A stretch of DNA of 44,622 nt from Candidatus Parcubacteria bacterium (GTDB lineage Bacteria; Patescibacteriota; Minisyncoccia; UBA9983). Shown one piece after another: positions 1 to 10,064 of this stretch (position 1 is the first letter of the stretch; the number at the start of each line of letters is the position of its first letter). Made by a program: the position numbers and the translations under genes. Under the pieces are notes generated by a model that saw only the letters and a program-made list of their open reading frames with translations, ran no database searches and had not been told where the DNA came from. The stretch lies in NCBI GenBank assembly GCA_003599625.1, contig QZIU01000019.1, positions 1 through 44,622 on the forward strand. Direction: 5' to 3'.

Positions 1-221
1 AATTCGCCGAAATTATGGCAGAAGAAAAGAAAAAATTATTCGCCGTCATCAAAAAATGCTAAGATCATTTCAGGCTCATCTTACGATGGGAGAATACTTG
101 GGACTTCGCCGTGGGCATTGAATCCGGCCGTTTCCGAACCGTCTCGGCGAATTTCGTCAAAAGCCATTTTCCGTTGAACAAAAAAGACCGGCGTGCTAAC
201 CTCTTTTTGGAGGAATTTTAA
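1..221 (+). pseudogene. 3' end of an upstream gene, interrupted by an in-frame TAA
   Basis: Frame 3 is open when the window begins and stops at TAA 60-62 after 19 codons rich in Lys and Glu. The same frame then stays open for 52 more codons, with protein-like composition, to a TAA at 219-221. This second part has no ATG. The simplest readings are a gene carrying a nonsense codon, or the true 3' end of a gene followed by a chance open stretch. The segment at 108-131 reads AVGIESGR, faintly like the GIE-G motif of DUF84/YjjX nucleotide phosphatases, but it is too short to assign. Confidence 0.3.
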
Positions 222-290
222 AAAATAAAATAAGAAAGGAGGTAAAAAACAAGTATTTTATTTCATAAACCGGTATTATGGAGAGAAGAC

Positions 291-992
291 ATGAATGAAG
301 GGGAAGTTGTACATGCGCTCAATAAGGTCGGCGCGATCATTTTCGACAGCCACGTCGTCTACACGTCCGGCAAACACGGTTCGACTTATATCAACAAAGA
401 TGCGGTCTATCCGCATACCGCGGAGACATCCCGTCTTTGCCACGCCCTCGCCGAACGGTTCGCTGGCGACAATATACAAGTCGTTATCGCTCCGGCTATC
501 GGTGGCGTGATTCTTTCACAGTGGTTGGCCTACCATCTCACCGAGATGAACGGCCGCGAGGTGTTAGGGGTCTACGCTGAGAAAGAAGGGACGGAACTGG
601 TTTCATCCAGCTACGGGCCTTTGCCGCCTAAGTATGAAAACGCGTTCGTCATCAAACGCGGCTACGACAAGCTTATTGCGGGGAAGAACGTTCTCGTGGT
701 GGAAGATATTCTCAACACAGGTGGCTCGGCCAGAAAAGTGATAGATGCCGCATCATCTGTCGGGGGCAATATCGTCGGTCTTGGCGTTCTTTGCAATCGC
801 GGCGGAATCACAGCGCGCGATTTAAGCGTTCTGAAGTTAGTTTCGCTCATAGACGCCAGGTCACCTGATGTGTGGGACGAGGGATCTTGTCCGTTGTGCG
901 AACGCGATGTCCCAATCAATACAGATGTTGGAAAGGGACGGGAGTTTCTCGCTCGTCAACGCAAACGGTGCAAATCTGCCGATCCGTACTAA
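291..992 (+). CDS. pyrE: Orotate phosphoribosyltransferase
   Basis: This protein (233 aa) should transfer the phosphoribosyl group of PRPP to orotate to give OMP in pyrimidine synthesis. The type I phosphoribosyltransferase PRPP loop is visible as VVEDILNTGGSA at residues 136-147, and the N-terminal GKHGSTYINKD stretch matches the orotate-binding end of the family. A C-terminal extension contains CPLC near residue 200, which I associate with OPRT-like proteins of environmental bacteria; its role is unknown to me. The ATG at 291 follows a weak GGAGAG. A much stronger Shine-Dalgarno (AAAGGAGGT, 235-243) lies too far upstream to serve it and has no ATG at normal spacing. A hairpin terminator follows, so the gene looks monocistronic. 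Confidence 0.85.
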   Translation: MNEGEVVHALNKVGAIIFDSHVVYTSGKHGSTYINKDAVYPHTAETSRLCHALAERFAGDNIQVVIAPAIGGVILSQWLAYHLTEMNGREVLGVYAEKEGTELVSSSYGPLPPKYENAFVIKRGYDKLIAGKNVLVVEDILNTGGSARKVIDAASSVGGNIVGLGVLCNRGGITARDLSVLKLVSLIDARSPDVWDEGSCPLCERDVPINTDVGKGREFLARQRKRCKSADPY

Positions 993-1014
993 TATTGGTT
1001 CTCCTTGTTTTCAA

Positions 1015-1061
1015 CAGTCTGACAAAAAATGCAAAACCAAATTGTCAGACTGCTTTATTTT
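1015..1061 (+). terminator. Intrinsic terminator after pyrE
   Basis: CAGTCTGACAA (1015-1025) pairs perfectly with TTGTCAGACTG (1042-1052), and a T-rich tail CTTTATTTT follows. It separates pyrE from the groES promoter. Confidence 0.85.
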
Positions 1062-1094
1062 CGATCCAGTATTTTGTTTTAAAAATGAGGGTTA

Positions 1095-1124
1095 TTGACA
1101 ATAACGCGGACTTTTTCCTATAAT
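1095..1124 (+). promoter_or_regulatory. Sigma70-type promoter of groES-groEL
   Basis: Consensus TTGACA (1095-1100) and TATAAT (1119-1124) are separated by 18 bp, about 45 bp before the groES ATG. No CIRCE (HrcA) inverted repeat is visible. A short AT-rich palindrome around TAAGCTTA (1148-1155) lies in the leader and could be an operator or chance. Confidence 0.8.
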
Positions 1125-1169
1125 AAGCGGTACTTAATTATTAATTATAAGCTTAATTATTTAAACTCT

Positions 1170-1472
1170 ATGAAGGACATAAAGCCATTGCACAACAATG
1201 TTTTGATAGAGCCGCTTTCTGACGACGAGAGGGGTTCTAAAACCAAATCCGGGATATTTATCCCCGAGACGGTCGACAAAGAGAAACCCGATCAAGGGAA
1301 AATAATCGAAGTGGGACCCGGTAAAAAAGACAAAGACGGAAAGATTATCCCGATGTCCGTCAAAAAAGGGCAAAAGGTGGTTTTCTCAAAGTACAGTCCG
1401 GACGAGATCAAGGTCGGCGACAAAAAGTACTTTATTATAAACGAAGATAATATACTTGCGGTAATAGATTAG
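1170..1472 (+). CDS. groES: Co-chaperonin GroES (Hsp10)
   Basis: A 100-residue GroES that caps the GroEL folding chamber. The family pattern is clear: an N-terminal KPLHNNVLIEP strand, a mobile loop after KTKSGIFIPE, GKIIEVGPGK, and the C-terminal GDKKYFIINEDNILAVID. The open frame extends upstream to an ATG at 1095, but that start would lie inside the promoter -35 box. The ATG at 1170 matches the family N-terminus and is used here. groEL follows after an 88-bp spacer made of short repeats, with one promoter upstream of both genes. Confidence 0.95.
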   Translation: MKDIKPLHNNVLIEPLSDDERGSKTKSGIFIPETVDKEKPDQGKIIEVGPGKKDKDGKIIPMSVKKGQKVVFSKYSPDEIKVGDKKYFIINEDNILAVID

Positions 1473-3237
<1,765 letters not shown>

Positions 3238-3246
3238 AAGTTGTAA

Positions 3247-3276
3247 TTGACAACCTATTGATTGACAGATTATAAT
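3247..3276 (+). promoter_or_regulatory. Promoter of RNase P RNA
   Basis: TTGACA (3247-3252) and TATAAT (3271-3276) with an 18-bp spacer. They place a start near 3283, the predicted 5' end of the RNase P RNA. Confidence 0.75.
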
Positions 3277-3282
3277 ATTCAT

Positions 3283-3679
3283 GGTTGCGTGTTGAGCGAT
3301 CGCCCCCGACCTTGCGTCGGGGGAGGAAAGTCCGAACACCCTCCTCCGCTTTCAGCGGGGGAAAAACGGTAGTGGGTAATTCCCATCGTCCCGCTTTAGC
3401 GGGATAGAGGTGCGAACAGAGACGTCCCGCCGCGAAAGCGTCGGGATATCCCGCTTTGCGGGATAAGTCCCGATGGCGACATCGGGAGTGAAACGGCAAA
3501 ATCCTTACTTGGGCGCAAGGCCGAGCTCGTCCCGCTCTTGAGCGGGACGGAGAGTGCCGCTATATCTCCGACTTTACGTCGGAGTGTGATTCCGCGGGCA
3601 ATCGCGGAACAAGATAAATGATCGTACCCCTCGACGTAATATCGGGGGACACAGAATTCGGCTTATGACACGCGCAACC
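3283..3679 (+). ncRNA. rnpB: RNase P RNA (bacterial type A-like)
   Basis: The catalytic RNA that trims tRNA 5' leaders. Recognisable conserved pieces in order are GAGGAAAGTCCGAACA (about 3323), CAGAGAC (3417), GTGAAACGGCAAAATCC (3487), AGATAAATGATCG (3612) and ACAGAATTCGGCTTAT (3651). The P1 helix closes GTTGCGTGT (3284-3292) against ACACGCGCAAC (3668-3678). Several peripheral helices are capped by near-perfect GC hairpins of a repeated type: 3303-3323, 3389-3404, 3447-3465, 3468-3487, 3529-3548 and 3566-3584. It has its own promoter and terminator. Confidence 0.92.
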
Positions 3680-3722
3680 GAAAAAAATTACTCCGCCTTT
3701 GAGGCGGAGTAATTTTTTTCGG
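3678..3722 (+). terminator. Terminator of RNase P RNA
   Basis: A long near-perfect hairpin: CCGAAAAAAATTACTCCGCC pairs with GGCGGAGTAATTTTTTTCGG around a short TTTGA loop. The A-tract and T-tract flanks would let it work in both directions. Confidence 0.9.
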
Positions 3723-3727
3723 AATGT

Positions 3728-3756
3728 TTGTAATATTGTTCGAATCTCATTATAAT
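3728..3756 (+). promoter_or_regulatory. Promoter before the envelope polymerase gene
   Basis: TTGTAA (3728-3733) and TATAAT (3751-3756) with 17-bp spacing, 34 bp before the ATG at 3791. Confidence 0.6.
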
Positions 3757-3790
3757 TATAGTAATTAAAAGTTCTTAGCCAAATAAAACC

Positions 3791-6232
3791 ATGGACATCA
3801 TCAAAGGGCAAAAAGACATAACAATTAATATTAAAAGAGAGGAAGTTAAAGTCGAAGAGGAAAAAGAAAAACCGGACACATTGCCGGAGGAGACCGTCTC
3901 CCGCAAAAAAGAAAAGAAAAAGATGGAGTTCGACAAAGTGTCCCTTTATGTCTTCTATGCTTTGATCTTCTTGTTGCCAGTTTTCGTTTTGCCTTTGGCT
4001 GTTTCTCCTGTTATTTCAAGCAAGGTGTTTTTATTTTATGGCGGCGTTATTCTTTCGGTCTTCTTTTTATTATTGTTTCTTCTGCAAAAAGGAAGCGTCA
4101 AGATAGCCAGGAGTCCTTTGTTTTTCGCGTTCGGCGGCCTGGTGATCGCGGCTTTCCTTTCCTCGCTGTTCTCGGGCAATTCCGCGGTTTCATTGGTGGG
4201 AAAACTTTCAGAAATAAATACCTTTTCGATGACCGCTTTCGCTTTTCTGGCGATGGTCATGACCTCGCTCCTTTTCCAGTCCGAAAAGAGAGCATTCAAT
4301 TTGTATATGGCGCTTTTTATATCCGCCATCGGCGCTTTTGCCTTTCAGCTATTCTATGTTTTGTTGGACGCGAAGATCATACCTTTGAATATTTTTCAAA
4401 ACAAAACGGCTAATTTGATCGGCGGCTGGAACGACTTCTCGATCTTCTTCGGTTTAACGGGACTTATCTCACTCGTTTTTCTGGAAATAGCCGGAAAGTC
4501 AACCGGAATAATAAAGGCGTTCTTTTACTCAATGCTTGCCATGTCGGTATTGGCGTTGGCCGCCGGAAATTTTTTCCACGCCTGGACGATCTTCGGCTCC
4601 TTCGCCCTTCTTCTGTTTCTGTTCGGAATTTTTCGGCAATCGTCCGGCGGTGGCAAAAAAATTGCCTGGACTTCGTTGGTTGTCGTCTTTCTGGCTTTGT
4701 TCTTTATTTTTGGCAGAGGCGTTGCCGGCAAGATCGGGACATCGATCGGACTGAATTTTGCCGAGGTGAGGCCTTCTTGGACGGCAACTTGGAATGTTTC
4801 CAAAGAAGCGCTTAAGTCAGAGCCACTTTTGGGAACCGGCCCCAACACTTTTGCTTACAATTGGATGAAGTATAAGCCGGCCGTGGTAAACAACACCATC
4901 TTTTGGAATTCAAGATTTAATTCGGGAGTCGGTTATGTGCCTTCGCTCGCGGGAACTCTCGGGATTGTCGGATTCATCGGCATAGCCGGATTTCTGGTCA
5001 TCCTTTTATCCCAGTGGAAGAAATCTCTTCCTTCCGCCAGGGAGATGGACATGGCTGATTTTCTGACATTTGTTTCTTTCTTGTCCTCGGTTTACCTTTG
5101 GATATTCATGATCATATATACGCCCGGGCCGGTTATTATTTCTCTGGCCTTCGTTATGACGGGCCTCTTTTTGGGTCTTCTTGTCAAGAGCGGGAAAATC
5201 CGATCATTCGATGTTTCTTTCGCGGGCGGCAAAGCTTATGTTTCCGGACTTATCGCGGTTATGTTGCTCGGCTCGATCACACTGGCTTATCTTTATACCC
5301 AGAAACTGCTGGCGGTGATAAATTACGGAAGAGCCTTGGAGGTCTTTGCCTCCAGCGGTGACGCGATAAAGACAAATAACGAGCTTCTTAAAGCCATAAA
5401 GAAGGACAAGCAAGACGAATACTACAGGACCCTTTCGGAATTAAGCCTTATATATTTGAATCAATTGGCCGCGAACAAAGATATGCCTCGCGAGGAATTG
5501 GGACCATTGTTTCAGAATGCCCTGAGTTCCGCGATAACATCCGCCAAAGAAGCCGTCAATCTTAATCCGGAAGATACTGCCAACTGGATGCAATTGGGAA
5601 GGGTTTATGAGATGGTTGTTCCTCTCAAGATCGAGAAGGCCGACGAGTACGCTTTAGATTCTTACGCCAAAGCCGGCGTTAAGTCGCCGCTTGATCCCTC
5701 TCCTTACGTCGCCTCGGCCAGAGTTGTCGCCCAAACGGGCAAATTGAAAGAAGTAAGAGGCTATTTGAACGGAGCTTTGAGGATAAAGCCCGATTATGTC
5801 TCGGCCTTATATATGTTGGCCCAGCTTGAATCGGAGGAAGGCAATCTTAAAGAAGCGATAAGCAGAGTAGGACAGGTGGCCGCGATCTCGCAGGATGCCG
5901 GATCTTACTTTCAGCTCGGCTTGATGAATTATCAAAACAAGGATTTGGATCAGGCGAGAATGGCTCTCGAAAGAGCGGTCGGACTAAATTCCGAATACGC
6001 CAACGCGAGATATTTCCTCGGTCTTATCTATGACAGGCAGGGTTTGAGGGATAAAGCAATGGAGCAGTTTAAGAACATAGAAAAAAATAATCCGGATAAT
6101 GAGGAAGTAAAGAAGATCTTGGCGAATTTAGCCAGCGGCAAAACGGCTTTGGCGGAAATTTCTCCCGCGCCGGAAAAACGAGACGAGCCGCCCGTCAAAG
6201 AAAAGGAAACCGGTTCTCTCAAGAAAAGATAA
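3791..6232 (+). CDS. O-antigen ligase/polymerase-like membrane protein with C-terminal TPR repeats
   Basis: An 813-aa protein. A charged cytosolic N-terminus (about residues 1-45) is followed by roughly a dozen hydrophobic segments to about residue 510. A Wzy_C-type signature, LLGTGPNTF, lies near residue 347. From about residue 590 to 775 there are tetratricopeptide-like helices (ALRIKPDYVSALYMLAQLE, AVGLNSEYANARYFLGLIYD) and then a charged tail. Proteins of this build polymerise or ligate surface polysaccharide units in the membrane; the exact glycan here is unknown. murJ lies 34 bp downstream on the same strand, which suggests a cell-envelope operon. Confidence 0.7.
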   Translation: MDIIKGQKDITINIKREEVKVEEEKEKPDTLPEETVSRKKEKKKMEFDKVSLYVFYALIFLLPVFVLPLAVSPVISSKVFLFYGGVILSVFFLLLFLLQKGSVKIARSPLFFAFGGLVIAAFLSSLFSGNSAVSLVGKLSEINTFSMTAFAFLAMVMTSLLFQSEKRAFNLYMALFISAIGAFAFQLFYVLLDAKIIPLNIFQNKTANLIGGWNDFSIFFGLTGLISLVFLEIAGKSTGIIKAFFYSMLAMSVLALAAGNFFHAWTIFGSFALLLFLFGIFRQSSGGGKKIAWTSLVVVFLALFFIFGRGVAGKIGTSIGLNFAEVRPSWTATWNVSKEALKSEPLLGTGPNTFAYNWMKYKPAVVNNTIFWNSRFNSGVGYVPSLAGTLGIVGFIGIAGFLVILLSQWKKSLPSAREMDMADFLTFVSFLSSVYLWIFMIIYTPGPVIISLAFVMTGLFLGLLVKSGKIRSFDVSFAGGKAYVSGLIAVMLLGSITLAYLYTQKLLAVINYGRALEVFASSGDAIKTNNELLKAIKKDKQDEYYRTLSELSLIYLNQLAANKDMPREELGPLFQNALSSAITSAKEAVNLNPEDTANWMQLGRVYEMVVPLKIEKADEYALDSYAKAGVKSPLDPSPYVASARVVAQTGKLKEVRGYLNGALRIKPDYVSALYMLAQLESEEGNLKEAISRVGQVAAISQDAGSYFQLGLMNYQNKDLDQARMALERAVGLNSEYANARYFLGLIYDRQGLRDKAMEQFKNIEKNNPDNEEVKKILANLASGKTALAEISPAPEKRDEPPVKEKETGSLKKR

Positions 6233-6266
6233 ACAAGTTCGGAAAATGAATTTGTAATCAATCGGG

Positions 6267-7949
6267 ATGGTCAAAAAAGTTTGGAACTTATTCTACAGGG
6301 AGATCGGCGGCCTGCAAAAGGCCGCCTTGATTTTGGCGCTTTCTTCGGTCGCCTCGGCGCTATTCGGAATCCTGAGAGACCGTTTATTGGCGGGAAATTT
6401 CGGGGCGGGAAAGTCATTGGATATTTACTATGCCGCTTTTAAGGTTCCCGATTTTGTTTATATTCTTTCTCTGTCGGTCGTTTCGGTGAACGCGCTGATC
6501 CCGTTTTTCCTTGAAAAAGCGGGAGTATCCCAAGAGCAGGCAAAACGCTTCTTCCGGGAAACACTGACCTTTTACCTCATAGCGATAATCCTCCTGATCT
6601 CTCTGGCCTACCTTCTTATCCCGCATTTGTCCGGATTTGTTGCTCCCGGCTTTTCCCCAGAAGAAGAGGCCCAGCTGAATCTGTTATCCAGGGTTTTACT
6701 TTTATCGCCCTTGTTTCTCGGGCTGTCGAATCTGATCTCCTCGGTCATACAATCTTATAACCGGTTCATTATCTACGCGTTAAGTCCGATCTTTTATAAT
6801 CTTGGCATCATTTTCGGCATCGTTTTTCTGATGCCTCGATTCGGAATGTCGGGCATTATCTTGGGCGTCGTATTCGGCGCCGCCCTGCACGCTCTCGTTC
6901 AAGTGCCCGCTCTTTTGAAACTGAAAGTCTTTCCGCTGCCTTCCTTAAAAATAAATTTCGGGGAATCCTGGAAGATCGCCAAGCTTTCTTTTCCCCGGAC
7001 TCTCGGCCTCGGCATCAGCCAGTTGATACAAATATTCATAACGGCGACCGCGTCTCTGCTGACGGCGGGAAGCATAGCCGTTTTTAATTTGTCTTTTAAT
7101 CTCCAGTCCGTCCCATTGGCGGTGATAGGAATGAGTTATAGCGTGGCGGCTTTTCCGACCTTGGCCCGTCTTTTCGTGAATAATCAAAAGAAAGAATTTT
7201 TAGAGCAAACGATCATAGCCGTCAGGCAAATAATTTTCTGGTCTATCCCCGTTTCCGCCGCCGTTATAGTTTTAAGGGCGCAGATCGTCCGAATAATTTT
7301 CGGGTCCGGCCAATTCGGCTGGCAGGACACAAGGTTGACTGCCGCGGCGATGGCGGTTTTCGCCTTTTCCATCGCCGGCCAGTCGCTTATCGTTTTGTTT
7401 GTCAGGGCATTTTACGCTTCCGGCAAAACCTGGAAGCCGATATGGATCAATCTGGCTTCGGCTGTTTTTATAATCGCCTCCGTTCCGTTCTTCATCAAAC
7501 TCTTTAAGAGTTACGATTTCATTTCTTCATTTTTTGAGATCGTTTTGCGAGTCGGGGATGTGGCGGGAACAGACGTTTTGGCTTTGCCTCTCGCCTTTTC
7601 TTTAGGAACGATCATGAACACGGTTTTGCTGTTCCTTTCCTTTCAAAAGGAGTTCGGAGACGTGTGGCCGTCGGTCAAAAAAAGCTTTTTTGAGGTTTTG
7701 AGAGCTTCTTTGGGAATGGGCGTCGTCTGTTATTTTTCTTTGGGGATTTTGGATGATATCTTCGATATAAACACCTTTTTGGGGATCCTTTCCCAAGGCT
7801 TGATATCCTCCGTCTTGGGAGTGACCGCCTGGCTGATCATTTTGCTTCTCCTTAGAAACAAAGATCTGTTTGAGATCATAACGGCAGTAAAACAAAAATT
7901 CTGGCGTACCCCGGTCATTGCCCCGGAACCGGAAAATTTGGATAGATAG
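6267..7949 (+). CDS. murJ: Lipid II flippase MurJ (MviN family)
   Basis: A 560-aa polytopic membrane protein with the MOP-superfamily pattern of about 14 segments. It starts with the family N-terminal stretch ALSSVASALFGILRDRLLAG followed by the YYAAFKVPDF segment. MurJ moves lipid-linked peptidoglycan precursor across the membrane. It is slightly longer than typical (about 510 aa), mostly through its C-terminal half. It probably shares a transcript with the preceding polymerase-like gene, and a hairpin follows. Confidence 0.88.
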   Translation: MVKKVWNLFYREIGGLQKAALILALSSVASALFGILRDRLLAGNFGAGKSLDIYYAAFKVPDFVYILSLSVVSVNALIPFFLEKAGVSQEQAKRFFRETLTFYLIAIILLISLAYLLIPHLSGFVAPGFSPEEEAQLNLLSRVLLLSPLFLGLSNLISSVIQSYNRFIIYALSPIFYNLGIIFGIVFLMPRFGMSGIILGVVFGAALHALVQVPALLKLKVFPLPSLKINFGESWKIAKLSFPRTLGLGISQLIQIFITATASLLTAGSIAVFNLSFNLQSVPLAVIGMSYSVAAFPTLARLFVNNQKKEFLEQTIIAVRQIIFWSIPVSAAVIVLRAQIVRIIFGSGQFGWQDTRLTAAAMAVFAFSIAGQSLIVLFVRAFYASGKTWKPIWINLASAVFIIASVPFFIKLFKSYDFISSFFEIVLRVGDVAGTDVLALPLAFSLGTIMNTVLLFLSFQKEFGDVWPSVKKSFFEVLRASLGMGVVCYFSLGILDDIFDINTFLGILSQGLISSVLGVTAWLIILLLLRNKDLFEIITAVKQKFWRTPVIAPEPENLDR

Positions 7950-7962
7950 AATGCCTTACTGG

Positions 7963-8010
7963 CGAGGTTTAACTTTGCCGCGGGGGTAAACCTCGCGGCA
8001 GCTTTCTTTT
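7963..8010 (+). terminator. Hairpin after murJ, probable terminator
   Basis: CGAGGTTTA (7963-7971) pairs with TAAACCTCG (7987-7995) and a loosely T-rich tract (CTTTCTTTT) follows. It is weaker than the other terminators because the T-run does not directly abut the stem. Confidence 0.5.
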
Positions 8011-8041
8011 AATTTCTTTTGTTTTTTGCTAAGCTGGGCTA

Positions 8042-9937
8042 ATGAACGCAAGCAATATAAGGAATTTTTCCATTATCGCCCATATCGACCACGGCAAAAG
8101 CACGCTGGCGGACAGGATGCTGGAAATGACCAATACAGTCGAAAAAAGGAAGATGAAGGAACAGATCTTGGACAGCATGGAGCTGGAACGAGAAAGGGGG
8201 ATCACGATTAAAATGCAGCCCGTTCGGATGCTTTGGCATCCTCAAAATCAAAAATCAAAAATCAAAAATCAAAATGGTAACGTCAGGGATTTAGATTTAA
8301 AAAATAATCCGCCCGAGGCGGATACTAAAATTTTTAATTTTGATTTTTACACTTTAAATTTAATTGACACTCCCGGTCATATCGACTTCAACTACGAAGT
8401 TTCCCGGGCTCTTAAGGCTGTCGAGGGGGCGGTTTTGCTCGTGGATGCCACGCAAGGGGTGCAAGCTCAGACCATAACCAATGTCGAGATGGCCAAGGCG
8501 CTCGGTCTTAAGATCATTCCGGTCGTCAATAAAGTTGATCTGCCCACGGCCAGAGTGGAAGATACAAAAAAGGAAATAGTGGAATTCATCGGTTGCGAGG
8601 AGGGAGAGATATTGGAGGTGTCGGGCAAGACGGGATTAGGCGTGGAGAATCTTCTGGCTGAAGTGGTGAAGAGGGTTCCCGCTCCGACCTATCAGCATGC
8701 CGGCAAGCCGCGAGCTTTGGTCTTTGACTTCGAATATTCGGAGCACCAGGGGATCATCGTTTACGTAAGGGTTATGGATGGAGAGATCAAGAAGGGTGAC
8801 GAGCTGCTTTTGTCGGTGGCCGGAGAAAGATTTGTCGTTTCAGAAATGGGCTTTTTTTCTCCCCAAAAGATACAGAAGTCTTCTTTGTCAGCCGGAGAGA
8901 TCGGTTATCTAGTAACGAACATTAAAAAAGCGACCGTGGGAACGGTGGGCGATTCTGTCGTTTCGGTCAAGGATCCCTTGCCGGCTCTTGGCGGATACAT
9001 GCAGCCCAAACCGGTGGTGTGGGCCAGCATATATCCGGAGTCGCAGGATGAGCTGGATAATTTCAGGCAGGCGCTGCAGCGCCTTAAGCTGACGGATAGT
9101 TCCATATCCTTTGAGGAGGAATCGAGCGGAGCGCTCGGACGCGGTTTTCGTTGCGGATTCCTGGGCATGCTTCACATGGAGATCATCGTAGAGAGATTGA
9201 AGAGAGAATACGACCTTAAACTTATTGTAGCCATTCCGACTATCACCTACAAAGTCGAGACCATGGACGGAAAGGAAAAGGAAATTTATTCGCCCATTCA
9301 TTTTCCGGAGGATGGCCAGATAAAAAGAGTCTTCGAACCCTGGGTGGATATGCAGGTCATAATTCCGCCGGACAAGATAGGTCCGACGGTGCAGCTGCTT
9401 TATGAACACGAGGCGGAAGTCGGCGATATGGAGCAGTTCGGCGAGAGAAGAACGATCATAAATGTTCAGATGGCTCTTAGGGAGTTGATGAGGAATTTCT
9501 TTGACGCGCTGAAAAGCGCCACCGCGGGATACGGCTCTCTGAGTTACAAAATTTCCGGTTTGAGAGAGGCGCCGAAAGGGAGCATTGTCAGGCTTGATAT
9601 CTGGATCGCGGAGGAAATCGTTCCGGCTTTCTCGCGGATCATCAGCAAGCAAAGGGTGCAGAAAGATGCCGAGGAAGCGGTCGAAAAATTAAAGGATTTG
9701 ATACCTCGGGCTTTGTTTACGATCAAAATTCAGGCGAAGTCGCTGGGGAGGATCTTGGCGGCGCGCTCGATCGCCCCCCTCAAGAAAGATGTTACCGGCT
9801 ATTTGTATGGCGGAGACAGAACCAGGAAAATGAAGTTGTGGCAGAAACAAAAAAGAGGAAAGGAAAAGTTGAAGAAATTGGGCAAGGGGACGGTGGATAT
9901 TCCCCAGGAAGTGTTTATAAAAATGATGCAGGGCTAG
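8042..9937 (+). CDS. lepA: Elongation factor 4 (LepA), with an in-frame repeat insertion
   Basis: A 631-aa translational GTPase; LepA is normally about 600 aa. G1 HIDHGKST, G3 DTPGH (residues 109-113), and G4 NKVD are intact. The EF-G-like domains and the LepA C-terminal domain (RMKLWQKQKRGKEKLKKLG) follow. The extra length is a block at about residues 65-102, between switch I and DTPGH. It is rich in Asn, Lys and Gln and encoded by a low-complexity palindromic DNA element (8240-8350). The frame is kept, so the gene should be functional. Its stop codon overlaps that of a small convergent gene. Confidence 0.95.
   Translation: MNASNIRNFSIIAHIDHGKSTLADRMLEMTNTVEKRKMKEQILDSMELERERGITIKMQPVRMLWHPQNQKSKIKNQNGNVRDLDLKNNPPEADTKIFNFDFYTLNLIDTPGHIDFNYEVSRALKAVEGAVLLVDATQGVQAQTITNVEMAKALGLKIIPVVNKVDLPTARVEDTKKEIVEFIGCEEGEILEVSGKTGLGVENLLAEVVKRVPAPTYQHAGKPRALVFDFEYSEHQGIIVYVRVMDGEIKKGDELLLSVAGERFVVSEMGFFSPQKIQKSSLSAGEIGYLVTNIKKATVGTVGDSVVSVKDPLPALGGYMQPKPVVWASIYPESQDELDNFRQALQRLKLTDSSISFEEESSGALGRGFRCGFLGMLHMEIIVERLKREYDLKLIVAIPTITYKVETMDGKEKEIYSPIHFPEDGQIKRVFEPWVDMQVIIPPDKIGPTVQLLYEHEAEVGDMEQFGERRTIINVQMALRELMRNFFDALKSATAGYGSLSYKISGLREAPKGSIVRLDIWIAEEIVPAFSRIISKQRVQKDAEEAVEKLKDLIPRALFTIKIQAKSLGRILAARSIAPLKKDVTGYLYGGDRTRKMKLWQKQKRGKEKLKKLGKGTVDIPQEVFIKMMQG
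8240..8350 (+). repeat. AT-rich palindromic element inserted in frame in lepA
   Basis: The left arm is a run of AAAAATC heptamers (8242-8274). The centre contains the hairpin ATCCGCC-CGA-GGCGGAT (8307-8323). The right arm, AAAATTTTTAATTTTGATTTTT (about 8327-8348), is roughly complementary to the left. The same layout, including an ATCCGCC-GGCGGAT core, occurs in the 23S insertion at 26711-26837. Confidence 0.7.
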
Positions 9938-10041
9938 GCAAATAACGGCAAGGCCAGCGAAACGATCATGCCCAGAGCGGCCAAGATGCTGATGACCATC
10001 CAAATGATTTTGTGTTTTCTTTGATTATTGGGGTTGAACAT
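9934..10041 (-). CDS. Small single-pass membrane protein (35 aa)
   Basis: An ATG at 10041-10039 opens a 35-residue frame. It has a polar, basic N-terminus (MFNPNNQRKHK) and one hydrophobic helix (IIWMVISILAALGMIVSLAL). Its TAG stop (9936-9934) overlaps the lepA TAG within the palindrome CTAG, so the two genes converge tail to tail. The charge pattern and clean single helix suggest a real small membrane protein of a type I believe is common in Parcubacteria. Its function is unknown. It diverges from the DivIC-like gene at 10065, only 23 bp away. Confidence 0.6.
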   Translation of the reverse strand: MFNPNNQRKHKIIWMVISILAALGMIVSLALPLFA

Positions 10042-10064
10042 TGTGATTTGATTGTGCATTATTT

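Noticed and set aside
1095-1169. A longer GroES starting at ATG 1095
   Set aside because: It would begin within the -35 box and add 25 residues foreign to GroES; ATG 1170 fits the family.
1125-1170. CIRCE heat-shock operator before groES
   Set aside because: The TTAGCACTC-N9-GAGTGCTAA repeat is absent; only a short AT palindrome is present.
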